NCBI GenBank assembly: GCA_024364735.1
Contig: JAGFNQ010005229.1
Coordinates: 490,281-554,280 of the forward strand
Length of the DNA stretch: 64,000 nt
Direction: 5' to 3'
Source of the DNA: Boesenbergia rotunda
Taxonomy: Eukaryota; Streptophyta; Magnoliopsida; Zingiberales; Zingiberaceae
In this document: positions 22,042 through 32,668 of the stretch, one piece after another
Layout of the letters: each line of letters starts with the position of its first letter
How positions within the stretch are numbered: the first letter of the stretch is position 1
The notes under the pieces: model-generated
What the model was told of the DNA's origin: nothing
Database searches by the model: none
What the model saw: only the letters and a program-made list of their open reading frames with translations
Made by a program: the position numbers and the translations under genes

Positions 22042-22594
22042 AAAATCAGAGGATGAACGATTCAAATGACAAGATGATAAATACATACTTAAAATTATAA
22101 CCTCTGGTGCTTAGAGTTGATCCAAAACATAGAATCCTTCCTGCTTACGTTCTCTCTCAATCATCCTCTGAGATTGTGGGTTCTGATCATATCAATTGGA
22201 TGAAGAAAAAGAGACTAGGTATCCAAACTCACATAATTGACTAACAAGAATAAGATTTAAAGTAAGAGTCGGAATATAATAAATATTAGTAAGAGATAAA
22301 CCAGATGTAATAATAGAACCAACACCTACTAATGGCATAGGAGTACCATCAGTCGTTACAATAGGTATAGATGAACTAGGAGACAAAGAAATAAATGATA
22401 ATAAATTAGGTGGCATATGATAGGAGACACCAAAATCTAAAACCAATAAAGATGAATATATACTTGAAATACCAGATGATAATAAACCTATATTTAAGAG
22501 CTGACATAACAGAGGGTTGTGAAGTAAGGAACTATTGAAACTGCTCAAATATATACAAATCAGGCTTCCATGAAGGCTATGGATATTGTTGCTC
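22042..22594 (-). pseudogene. Copia pol fragment around the protease site
   Basis: Minus-strand frame 22192-22611 resembles the protease region of copia pol. The usual D-S-G-A catalytic loop appears as LDFGVSYHM, so serine and alanine are replaced and the enzyme would be dead. It continues into 'LTNIYYIPTLTLNLILVSQL', typical of the segment following the protease. It is isolated, with no gag or integrase attached, and its upstream part is cut by the LTR of element C. Confidence 0.65.
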
Positions 22595-24047
22595 TGTGTA
22601 GATGCAATCATACCCTAAAGAAGAAGTTTCGATGATTGACAGTTGTTTATGTTTAAGCTAATACATTGGATTTAACATTGAGGTTTAGTGTGCAGTAATG
22701 CAAGAAGTCCAAGGAATGGTTGGGGACCAGATTCTTGGCATGAAGACCCGGAGATGACGAAGCTCCAGGCAAGAAGTCCAAGGGATGGTCGGGGACAGAA
22801 CTCTTGGCATGAAGACCCGGAGATGAGGAGGCTCCAGGCATGAAGTCAAGGAAACAAGAGGTTTCGCTGGCACAAGGTAATTGGATCGATTAAGAACAAC
22901 GCAGGGATATTTAGGATTGAGAATCCTAAATCTAAGCATATCAATCGATCAGGCAATCGATTAGAAGGAGATCAATCGATTAGGAGCTATTCTGTGTGCA
23001 AACAGAATTCTCCCTAATCGATCAGTCAATCGATTCAGAAGCTATCAATCGATTGGCCGATCGATTGGGAGACGTTTTTTGCGAAAATAGAAAGCCCTGT
23101 AATCGATTGGTGAATCGATTAGGAATATTCTATGCGTAAATATAATCCTCCCTAATCGATCAGTCAATCGATTCAGAAGCTATCAATCGATTGGGAGATA
23201 TTCTGTGCGAAAATAGAAAGCTCCCTAATCGATTGGTCAATCGATTAGGGCACTTCTTAATCGATTGGGCGATCGATTGGGAGATATTCTGTGCAAAAAT
23301 ATAAAGCTATGTAATCGATTGAAGGATCGATTATGAGCCATTCTATACGAAAATAGAAAGCTCCCTAATCGATTGGACAATCGATTAGGGCACCTCTTAA
23401 TCGATTGATCAATCGATTGGGACACATCCCTCACTTGAACAGAAGGGTCCTGAATCGATTAAAGAGACTAATCGATCATTGCATGCTCCCAATCGATTCA
23501 AGTTCAAAATAACATAATCACAACCGTTCATCCGAGATCCATACTGTTCAACGGCTATATGGTAATCGATTGGAGTTTTCGCCAATCGATTCGTGAATCC
23601 ACAAAGAAGTAGAGAAGACCGTTAAAAGCAGGCGGCGAAGCAAAAAGCAAGACTACTGTTCCATTGCAATTCTGATTAGCTGGTTGCTCAAGTTCTCTGC
23701 TCAAGCTTTCAACACCATCTTCAAGCAACCAAGGGAAGGAGAATCAAGCCTAAGATTGTAATATTTCTCTTCTTCTTCTCCTTCGTGTTGTTCTTTTCGT
23801 GAAAGCTTTCAAGGTTGTTGTAAAAGGGTTTCTCCACCTTCGGTGTTGTTCCGAGAAGGAGGTTTCATAGTGGAATCTGTGATCGCTGGTGTGGACCCTT
23901 GGATTAGTCACCTCAAGGAGGTGGAGACCAAGTAAATCAAAGCGTTAGCATTGTATTTGGAGGTGTTGGCTTCTAGTTTCTGCTATGAAGAAGAAAAACC
24001 AACTAAAGCGAGCTATTCACCCCCCTCTAGCTCTACCGGTCCTAACA
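22595..24047 (+). mobile_element. 5' LTR of element C (about 1453 bp)
   Basis: Right edge CCTAACA followed by AG and the primer site is firm. The left edge (TGTGTAGATG) is set by where similarity to the 3' LTR begins and is approximate. It holds an ATCGAT palindrome array (22940-23590) followed by a weak TATA-like TTAAAAG (23622-23628) and a leader of about 420 bp. Confidence 0.8.
22940..23590. repeat. ATCGAT palindrome array in the LTR of element C
   Basis: More than twenty AATCGATT-type cores in 650 bp, mostly as facing pairs. Perfect examples lie at 23223-23250 and 23363-23390: 13-nt arms CCCTAATCGATTG and CAATCGATTAGGG separated by two bases. Spacers repeat 'tctgtgcgaaaatagaaag'. The array is repeated in the 3' LTR (33005-33510) and, with changed spacers, ahead of ORF2 (29507-29755). 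Confidence 0.85.
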
Positions 24048-24049
24048 AG

Positions 24050-24061
24050 TGGTATCAGAGC
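24050..24061 (+). other. Primer binding site of element C
   Basis: TGGTATCAGAGC, two bases after the LTR end CCTAACA. This is an initiator tRNA-Met site identical to those of A and B. Confidence 0.9.
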
Positions 24062-24114
24062 AAGGTTGCTTCGGAGGACTCACACCCAAAGAAGCAAGTG
24101 GTTGAGCTGCGAGG

Positions 24115-25749
24115 ATGTCTTTGAAAGAGGGTCACAGCACTACACGACCACCCTACTATGAAGGGAACAATTTGCATATTGGAAGAGTCGCATGGAGAAT
24201 TATCTCATGACTGAAATTGACAATTGGTTTTCCGTTACTGAGGGTTTTATTGCACCAACACAAGATGGGAAAATTCTGGAATCATCAAAATGGACGGTTG
24301 AGCAAAAGATGAAGGCGCAAGCAAATGCTAAAGCTACTGTAACTCTTCAATGTGGTTTGAGCTCGGAACAACTAAACAAGGTCGGTCCATTCAAGAGTGC
24401 TAAAGAATTGTGGGATAAGCTCATTGAGCTAAATGAAGGCACAAAAGATTCAAGAATTGCCAAAAGGGACCTTCTTATAAATCAATTGCAAAACTTTGTA
24501 ATGAAGGAAGGAGAAACGGTAAGTCAATTACATGGGAGATTCAAGGAGCTTTTAAATGGTCTTCATTCGGTTGGAGAAAGTGTGGAAAACCGGGACCTCA
24601 TCAGGTATGCACTAAAATCCTTCCCAAGAAACTCATTATGGTCATCAATGGTTGATGCCTATAAGGTTTCAAGGGATTTATCAATTGTTAAGTTAGATGA
24701 ACTATTTTGTGAGCTAGAACTGCATGAACAAGCTAATACAAGTCATAAGGAGAAAGGTATAGCTTTGGTTGCAGGTGAAAGAAGCAAGAAGAAAAATAAA
24801 GAGAAGAAGAAGGAAGAATCCTCCTCATCCGAATCCGAGCAAGATAGCGATAGTGATAGCGATGAGAGCTATCATCAAGTGAGATGACAAACTTTGTCCG
24901 GAAGATGATGAGACGATCTAGGAAGTTCAACAAGAAAGATGTCAAGAAAATGTTCCTTGATAACAAGAAAAAGGGTAAGTCTCCGGTTAGATCAAAAGCA
25001 AAGACTGATGCAATTTATTTTGAGTGTAGTAAAAAAAGTCACATCAAAGCCGATTGCCATGCGTTAAAAAGAAAAGATGATAAGACAAAGAAAAAGAATG
25101 CCTTGAAAGCTACATGGGTTGATTCTTCATCTAGCTCATCAGATGAAGAAATTGGGAGAAAGGATTCAAGACATGTGGCTCTCATGGCTTTAAATGATGT
25201 TGAAAGTAGTGAAGATAAGGAAAACCATGAAGATGAAGTTGAGTCTTCAAGCGAGTTATCATCTAGTGATGATGAGATAACTTCTTCTAAATTAGATAAA
25301 CTCAATACTACTATTGCATGCTTGACAAATGCTTTATCTAGATCAAAAGTTAAAGTTAAAGAACTACAAAATAAGATGAAAATACTCGAAATGATACTAT
25401 GTCATGTGAAGCATGTACACATCATGAAGTTGCTAATTCTAAAAGTGATGAACTTAAAAAGGAAAATACATCCTTGAAATTGCAAATAGAGAATCTTAGA
25501 AGTGTTTTGGAAAAATTTACCTCAAGCTCTAAATACTTGGACATGATATTAGGAAGTCAACGAGTAGTTTATAACAAGGCAGGATTAGGGTATAAATCAA
25601 AGGATAAGGAAGTTAACTTTATGTCCCTTGTTAGTAGAAATCATGTTTCAAAAGTTAAAACTGTACAAGCTTGGGTACCCAAGCAATATGTTATAGATGC
25701 TATTGGACCCAACATTTGGGTACCAAAACATTTAGTTCATCGCATTTGA
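24115..25749 (+). pseudogene. Gag of element C, frameshifted
   Basis: The start codon at 24115 opens with a TTRPPYYEG-like N-terminus. A 1-base loss near 24173 shifts the frame, and the UBN2 core resumes as 24192-24887 ('KVGPFKSAKELWDKLIELNE'). Two further shifts lie near 24885 and 25400. The zinc knuckle at about 25013-25055 reads YFECSKKSHIKADC: its first cysteine has become tyrosine, so the CCHC site is incomplete. The C-terminal part (25399-25749) has the coiled coil and the 'AGLGYKSKDKE' and 'WVPKQYV' signature of the A and B gags. Confidence 0.85.
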
Positions 25750-25751
25750 AC

Positions 25752-28700
25752 AGGCATGCGTCAAGGGGGAGCATCCAACAACATGGTTTATTGATAGTGG
25801 ATGCTCTAGGCACATGACGGGAGACTCATCAAAATTTTCATCACTCAAGAACAAAAATAAAGGTACCATTTCCTTTGGTAATAGCGGTGAATTGAAAGTT
25901 ATTGGAATAGGAGATATACAAATTTTTGAACAATTTATAATTAGGAATGTTCTATTAGTGAAAGGTATGACTTTCAATCTACTAAGTGTTAGTCAACTAT
26001 GTGACTCGGGATATAGAGTTGAGTTTGACTCATCTCAATGTCTAATTAAGCATAGTGAACTAAACACTATCATGCTTATTGGTCATAGAAAGGAAAACAT
26101 TTACCAAGTTGAACTATTTGGTGCTACTAATGTGTTTGCTCAGTATTTCATGTCTAAAGAGGAAGAGACTTGGCTTTGGCATCGGAGACTTGCTCATACC
26201 AACATGAGATACATCAAAAGACTATCAAAGAACGAGTTGGTGCAAGGATTGCCAAAATTGAAATTTCAGAAAGATAAACTATGTGATACATGTCAAATGA
26301 GTAAGCAACCAAGGCTACCCACAAAGGTAAAACGAATTTAAGTACGTCTACTGCATTGGAACTATTGCATATGGATTTGTTTGATAGTAGTAAGCATGTT
26401 TTCTTAAATGATAGTAGATATTGTTTAGTCGTAATAGATGACTTCACTAGATACACTTGGGTGTTTTTCTTGAAGCATAAGGATCATACCTTAGAAATAT
26501 TGATTGCTTTTTATAGAAGAGTAGAAAATGAGAAAAATTTGAAAATCAATAGATTAAGAAGTGATCATGGAGGTGAATTTGAAAATGAAAGATTTAAAAA
26601 ATTTTGCTCACAAAATGGATATAAGCATGAATTCTCTACCCCTAGGGTACCACAACAAAATGGGGTTGTTGAGAGAAAGAATAGAGTCTTACAAGAGGTC
26701 GCTAGGAGTATGTTAAATGAATACTCACTTCATAGTTATCTATGGGTTGAAGCAATTAATACGGCATGTTATGTGCAAAATAAGACTCTAATACATAGGT
26801 TTTTGAACAAAACACCTCATGAGTTATGGTTTGGTAAACCTCCTACAATAAAACATCTTAGAGTGTTTGGATGTAAAATATATATTTTAAACACCAAAGA
26901 TCACATAGAAAAATTTTTCGCCGAGGCGAATGAAGGTATTCTTGTAGGGTATTCCACTCATAGCAAAGCCTATAGAGTTTACAACAAGAGATCCAAAATA
27001 GTTGAAGAGTCTCTAAATGTGGTTTTTGAAGAAAATCCAAGCTCAAGTTCTAATAAAACAATAGAGGATGAAGTACAATTTGAATTGGAGAAATTGATAT
27101 TAGAAGAGGAAAATAATCTTGAGAAAGAAAGAGTGAAACGGAAGGTATTGTTGAGTTACCATTTGAGAATGTAATCACTACAACTCAAGAACCAAGACCC
27201 AGGAGGACAAGTGCAAACCATCCTTTGGAGCAAGTAGTGGGCGACATTACACATGGGGTACGAACTCGATCTTATTTTCTAAATGAAAGGAGTCAAGTAG
27301 CTCTAATCTCACAAATTGAGCCAAAAGTCATAGATGATGCGTTGCTTGATCCTGATTGGATTTTGGCAATGCAAGATGAATTATCTCAATTTGAGAGAAG
27401 TCAACTTTGAGAGTTAGTTTNCCACTTGAGAATGTAATTACTATAACTCAAGAACAAAGACCCACGAGGACAAGTGCAAACCATCCTTTGGAGCAAGTAG
27501 TGGGTGATATTACACATGGGGTACGAACTTGATCTTATTTTCGAAATGAAGGGAGTCAACTAGCTCTAATCTCACAAATTGAGCCAAAAGCCATAGATGA
27601 TGCATTGCTTGATCCTGATTGGATTTTAGCAATGCACGATGAATTATCTCATTTGAGTGAAGTCAAGTTTGGGAGTTAGTTCCTAGATCCAAAGGAAAAT
27701 CAATTATTGATACAAAGTGGGTTTTTAGGAACAAACTTGACGCTAATGGAATGGTTGTAAGAAATAAAGCTAGATTGGTTGCTAGAGGCTTTAATCAAGT
27801 CGAAGGGTTGGACTATGATGAAACTTATGCATCGGTAGCTCGGTTAGAGTCTATTAGGATGATGTTGGCATTTGCCGCTCATAATGGATTTAAGTTATAT
27901 CAAATGAATATAAAATCAGCATTTTTAAATGGTTTTATCAAATAAGAAGTTTATGTTGAGCAACCTTCGGGGTTTGAAGATTTAGAATTTCCAAACCATG
28001 TATACAAGCTTAAGAAGACATTGTATGAACTAAAACAAGCACCTCGTGCTTGGTATGAACGGTTGTCAACATTCTTAGTGTCAAAAGGCTTTCATAGAGG
28101 ACAAATTAATCCTATATTATTTTTAAAGAATAATGGGGATGATATTTTTATGGCCCAAGTCTATGTAGATGACATTATTTGTGGGTCCACAAACAAAGAC
28201 TATCTAAATGAGTTCATAAATCACATGGAACGTAAGTTTGAAATGAACTTAGTAGGTGAACTAATATTTTACTTAGGTTTACAAATTAAACAAATAAAAG
28301 ATGGCATATATATTCATCAATCCAAATATGTAAAAGAAATCATTAAGAAATTTAGGATGGAAAGTGCAAAAGAAATATCTACCCCTATGACAACTAACAG
28401 TAAGTTAGACAATGATATTGAAGGTAAAAAAGTTGATCCCAAAATGTATCGTAGTGCTATAGGTAATCTCCTCTATCTCACAACTAGTTGACCCGACATA
28501 TTATTTGTCGTGGGTATGTGTGCAAGATATCAAGCGTGTGCCAAGGAATCACATCTATGTGCAATCAAACGGATTCTTCGCTATCTTAAAGGGACCCAAA
28601 GTGTAGGTTTGTGGTACCCTAGAATTGAAACCTTTGATCTTGTAGGATACTCTGATTCAGATTACGCCGGGTGTAAATTGGATCGAAAAAGCACTAGTGG

Positions 28701-29196
28701 TGGGTGCCAATTTTTGAGATCTTCCTTGGTGAGTTGGTCAAGTAGAAAACAACATTGTGTAGCACTCTCCACAACCGAAGCCGAATATGTAGCTATGGGC
28801 GAATATGTGTCTCAATTATTATGGATGACTCATACCTTAGAAGATTATAAACTTCTCTATAAAAATGTGCAAGTTTTTTTTGACTATGTGAGTACAATAA
28901 ATTTGATCAAAAATCTAGTTCATCATTCAAGAACCAAGCATATTGAAATTAAACATCATTTTATAAGAGATCATGTGTCTAGTGGTGATATTGTTCTTAA
29001 ATATGTTGAGTCAAAAGCAAATCTTGCGGATCTTTTCACAAAACCTCTTCCTGAATCTGAATTTAGTTACTTAGGAAGAGAATTAGGAATGTGTCATATT
29101 GAATTATCCTACATGATCACTTCAAGATACTCAACTTACTTGTCTTCAAATGCATCTCACAAGAACATAGGTCTTCCCTTACTTGTGCATTTCTAG
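25752..29196 (+). pseudogene. Copia pol of element C: protease, integrase, reverse transcriptase, RNase H
   Basis: Order is copia-type. Protease: WFIDSGCSRHMTGD at 25780-25820. GAG-pre-integrase zinc region with H..H..CDTC at 26180-26300. Integrase D-D-E at HMDLF, SDHGGEFE and VVERKN (26356-27174). RVT_2 reverse transcriptase with YVDDI (about 28165). RNase H with SDSDYAG and STTEAEYVA (28640-28800), to a stop at 29194-29196. Lesions: frameshift near 26336, a duplicated and frame-broken block at 27159-27683, TAA at 27943-27945, TGA at 28489-28491, and the first catalytic aspartate of the reverse transcriptase replaced by asparagine (QMNIKSAFLNG). It cannot make active enzyme. Confidence 0.9.
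27159..27683 (+). repeat. 263-bp tandem duplication in pol with an undetermined base at its joint
   Basis: 27159-27420 and 27422-27683 are two copies of the same segment between integrase and reverse transcriptase, about 95% alike by eye (both contain 'gacaagtgcaaaccatcctt'). The only N of the window, 27421, lies exactly between them. The duplication may be biological or an assembly joint between two element copies. Confidence 0.8.
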
Positions 29197-29987
29197 ATGG
29201 GAGTGAGATGTTAGGGTTAATCCTCTTACTCATAATGTCTGTTATGATGCATTACTTTGAACAAGAAGATTAGATTCACCATAAATCATTAACTTGACCA
29301 GTCATGGGGAAGACTAGTACTCCATTAATGTGTATTTAGTCCGAAGATCATGATTGGACATTTCAAAGAAGGGAACAAATATTCAATCCTTTGGACACAC
29401 TTATTCTCGCTTACCAGGTCTTGTGAGACCATGTGAACTTGCCTTAACCCATAGGAATTGAAAGATGCCACGATTGAGTACAAATTTCAACGTTTATCAG
29501 TTATTCCAATCGATTGGTGGCTTTACAAACTTCCATAGAATCTCTCTGAATCGATTCACTAATCGATTAGAGCAATTTCTCTAGCAGGCATAGAATGCTG
29601 CTTAATCGATCAATTAATCGATCGCACGGTCATAATTGATCGAATAATCGATTATGCACTCCCATAATCTATCTTGCAATCGATTACACACTCCTGTAAT
29701 CGATCAATGGATCGATTTAATAGGGTCGTAATCGATTGCTAAATCGATTACGGGTCTTAAAGTGGCTTGCCTAACCTCGTCCTGTCATTTACCTCATGCC
29801 CTAAAAGCATGTCACCGCCCCAAATCTCCCAAAACCCTTCTCCCGCGTGCTCCCTCTTCCAAACCCTAGCCATTTCTTCCCTCTCTCAATGCCCCTCATT
29901 CTTTCGACGCCCTGCCGCTGCACCCTCGCGTCTCACAGGCACTCGTGCGGTGACTTCTTTTCTCTGGTCCAGCATCTTCTTCACCGA
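29197..29987 (+). promoter_or_regulatory. ORF2 promoter and leader of element C
   Basis: 29197-29500 holds nothing recognised. 29507-29755 is an ATCGAT palindrome array with the same core as the LTR but different spacers. Directly after it comes the TATA-like CTTAAAG (29756-29762), then a CT-rich leader with 'aaaccctagcc' typical of plant 5' UTRs, ending at the start codon at 29988. The order matches the ORF2 promoters of A and B. Confidence 0.55.
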
Positions 29988-32277
29988 ATGGTGCCAAAGT
30001 AAACCCTAACTCTATCTCCTTTTTCTTTTCCTTACTTATCTTGGGGTTTGGCTAATCAAGTTGTCTTTGTTGCTTCGTTTTGTTCATGTGTTTGTATCGT
30101 CTTCCATCTTTTGCATGCATACATCATTCCATCTTGTTCCTCATTTACCCTAACCCTAACTTCACATTGCATCTCTGTATGGTCTTCACATCATGTTCAT
30201 ATCTTGCATGGTATATGGTTAATCATAATAGGAAGAAACAATGGGTAGATGAGGCGGGTGTAGGGTCTTCTTGCTCTCAGCCACCTACGGATGCCCATTT
30301 TCCAAATGCTGCTTATCAACAGGCTTTTGGTAGAAATGTCTTCAAACTCATAGCACCTAGATCCCTTGATCGTCAGTACTTCCATGATCATTGTTTTGAT
30401 GTGTTTCATATCATTGAAACATATAAACTTGAGTCCATTGTATATTGTGAAAGAGGAGTCAATGTAGGTTTGGTTTCCTAATTTTACAACAATCTACACA
30501 CCTCAGATGGAGTCAATTATAAAACTAGGGTGGCAAAACAGAATCTAGATTTCAGTTGTGAGGTTCTTCAGGAGTTCCTAGCTTATCATCCTTCTACTAA
30601 TGACTTTGTATTCTTTCCCACATTTCCTGAGCTCTTATGTCCACCTTTTGAGCATATTTCCATCGACTCTATATATCAGCACTTTTTTAGTCATCCTCGT
30701 CCGGATGGTCCTCATGCCAACGTTAACACCTTTTCTGCTCTTGAGCTCTCGGCTAAGGACTATGCTCTCTATAAAGTTGTCATAAACTATCTTTTTCCAA
30801 TCGTATCTCGTGCCTTAGCGACTATCAGACCTTCCCAGCTCTTCTTGATTTATGCTCTTCAAGAGGGTCTTGATGTCAATATTGCCCTTAGCATCTTTCA
30901 TTCTATCATATATTTTACTCAGCCCATGTATAGTACAGTCCATATGTCTTTTGGTCATATCATTACAGAGTGGCTTGCATCCATGCGTATAGATGTCACT
31001 CGTGGGAAGGTAGACCCCATGACTGTCAAATATTCCAGAATTTCAGCACGTTCCTTCTCTAAGTCTGGGATAACGGGTGAGTTCGGGGGCATTAGATGGA
31101 TTGATGGATGTCAAGCCGGAGAGGGGCCGTGAGCATGACCCGGGGCTAGACAGGTTGTTGTAGCTGCCCCTGAGGATGATGAGAATGAGGACCTTCGGGC
31201 TAGGGTCCTTGCATTTGAGAAGACCATGGACACCAGGTTTGAGGAGCTGCGGTTGGAGGGCGAGCTTCGTCATTTCGAGGTGCAGGCACGTCTCACGACT
31301 ATTGAGCGTTGCTAGCAGGATACGCGGTCAGATATGTTAGGACCAAAAGGAATTTAGATATCTCCACAATGACATGATATTGTCCACTTTGGGCCTAAGC
31401 CCTCATGGTTTTGCTCTTGTGCTCTCCCAAAAGGCCTCATGCCAATGGAGATATCTTTTTCCCTTATAAGCCTATGATCTTTCCCATGTGTTTTCGATGT
31501 GGGACTATGTTTGCAACCTTGCAACCCCAACAATCCCCCCGTCAAACAAAGGACCACAAGCTCCCCCTCAAGCGGAAACCCTTTCCGTTTGATGTCTGAT
31601 CCTCAACCCATCAGGACTTTCTGCCCCTCGGTCCACCCGACCTACTAGGACTTCACCGCCTAGCCGCAACTAGGACTTCTCTGCCCCTCGGTCCACCCGA
31701 CCTACTAGGACTTCACCGCCTAGCCGCAACTAGGACTTCTCTGCCTGGTGTCTGGTCCTCTTGATCAAGACACGGGAGCCCACACATCCTTTATTCAAGG
31801 CTTAACCCACATGGTTAAATTTGGATCATGACTCTAGCTCGTGCTTCTTCCGACGGTTAGTCCGGTGAAGAGTGACCTGCTCTGATACCACTTGTTAGGA
31901 CCAAAAGGAATTTAGATATCTCCACAATGACATGATATTGTCCACTTTGGGCCTAAGCCCTCATGGTTTTGCTCTTGCGCTCTCCCAAAAGGCCTCATGC
32001 CAATGGAGATATCTTTTTCCCTTATAAGCCTATGATCTTTCCCATGTGTTTTCGATGTGGGACTATGTTTGCAACCTTGCAACCCCAACAAGATATTGCT
32101 TCTCTGCAAGATATGTTGCGTTCCTGGATGAGCGATCATCCTCCTCCTCAGCCGCCCCCTGATGTTCCACCTCCGGTGACTGCCACCACTCCTGGGAGTT
32201 CCACTCTTCCCGATGTTGTCGGGTCCTCAATTGCCGATCCTACCTCTGAGCTAGTTGATTTTTACATTGCACCCTGA
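29988..32277 (+). pseudogene. ORF2 of element C: spliced extra gene with a TRIM inside
   Basis: Exon 1 is 29988-29998 (ATGGTGCCAAA, 11 bp), the intron is 29999-30231 (233 bp, GT...AG, same phase as A and B) and exon 2 starts at 30232. Splicing gives MVPKKKQWVDEA, again a basic N-terminus. The frame continues via 'FPNAAYQQAFGRNVFKL', an in-frame TAA at 30479-30481, then 'FLIYALQEGLDVNIALSIFH'. A shift near 31130 follows, then a coiled-coil segment with a TAG near 31314, the TRIM insertion (31335-32090) and a proline-rich tail ending at 32277. Restored length would be about 430 residues. Clearly homologous to ORF2 of A and B but distant. PF20167-like; role unknown. Confidence 0.75.
31335..32090 (-). 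mobile_element. TRIM-like mini retrotransposon, 756 bp, in ORF2 of element C
   Basis: Two 198-bp LTRs (31335-31532 and 31893-32090) start TGTTAGGACC and end CCCCAACA and differ at about one base. Target duplication AGATA at 31330-31334 and 32091-32095. Primer site (minus TGGTATCAGAGC, 31879-31890) and a polypurine tract (minus GGGGGGAT next to 31533) give minus orientation. The interior of 360 bp has no gene and contains an exact 60-bp tandem duplication (31621-31680 and 31681-31740). It is non-autonomous and must use proteins from other elements. Confidence 0.92.
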
Positions 32278-32655
32278 TTTGTGTACTTATTCCTTAGTCA
32301 GTTCTTATTTTGGTGGCCAGCTGTTATGTATTCCATATGTGGATATGCTGACTTTTGATGGTTGTAAAACAAGATAACATTTTATGCATTGTTGAGATTT
32401 TATGCATTACTCATATGTGTTCAATTATTTTTTTTTCTTATTCACTTTCATATGTGTGTTTATATTTTGTATATTGCTTAGATTGAGGGGGAGCTTTTGT
32501 TTCTTCACCCTTTTTGATATTTGGCAAAGGGGGAGAATTGTTGATATTTAAGATTATGCTTGATACTTGTAATGACTTCATTATGTGCTTATTGTATTGA
32601 TATTGTTGATATTATGTTGAAAGTTAGCTTAAACTTAAATAGATTGTCAAACATC

Positions 32656-32668
32656 AAAAAGGGGGAGA
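32656..32668 (+). other. Polypurine tract of element C
   Basis: AAAAAGGGGGAGAT immediately before the 3' LTR. The same type of tract flanks the LTRs of A, B and D. The region 32278-32655 before it is T-rich and noncoding, with a second G-run 'aaagggggaga' at 32526-32536. Confidence 0.75.

Noticed and set aside
22653..22939. Minus-strand frames near 22.7-22.9 kb (also at 32726-33029)
   Set aside because: They occur at the same place in both LTRs of element C and follow internal short repeats; LTR noise.
22940..23590. Repeat array with regular spacers that could suggest a CRISPR
   Set aside because: Units are palindromic 8-13-mers of variable spacing inside a plant LTR, repeated in the other LTR. 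No cas genes; wrong kingdom.
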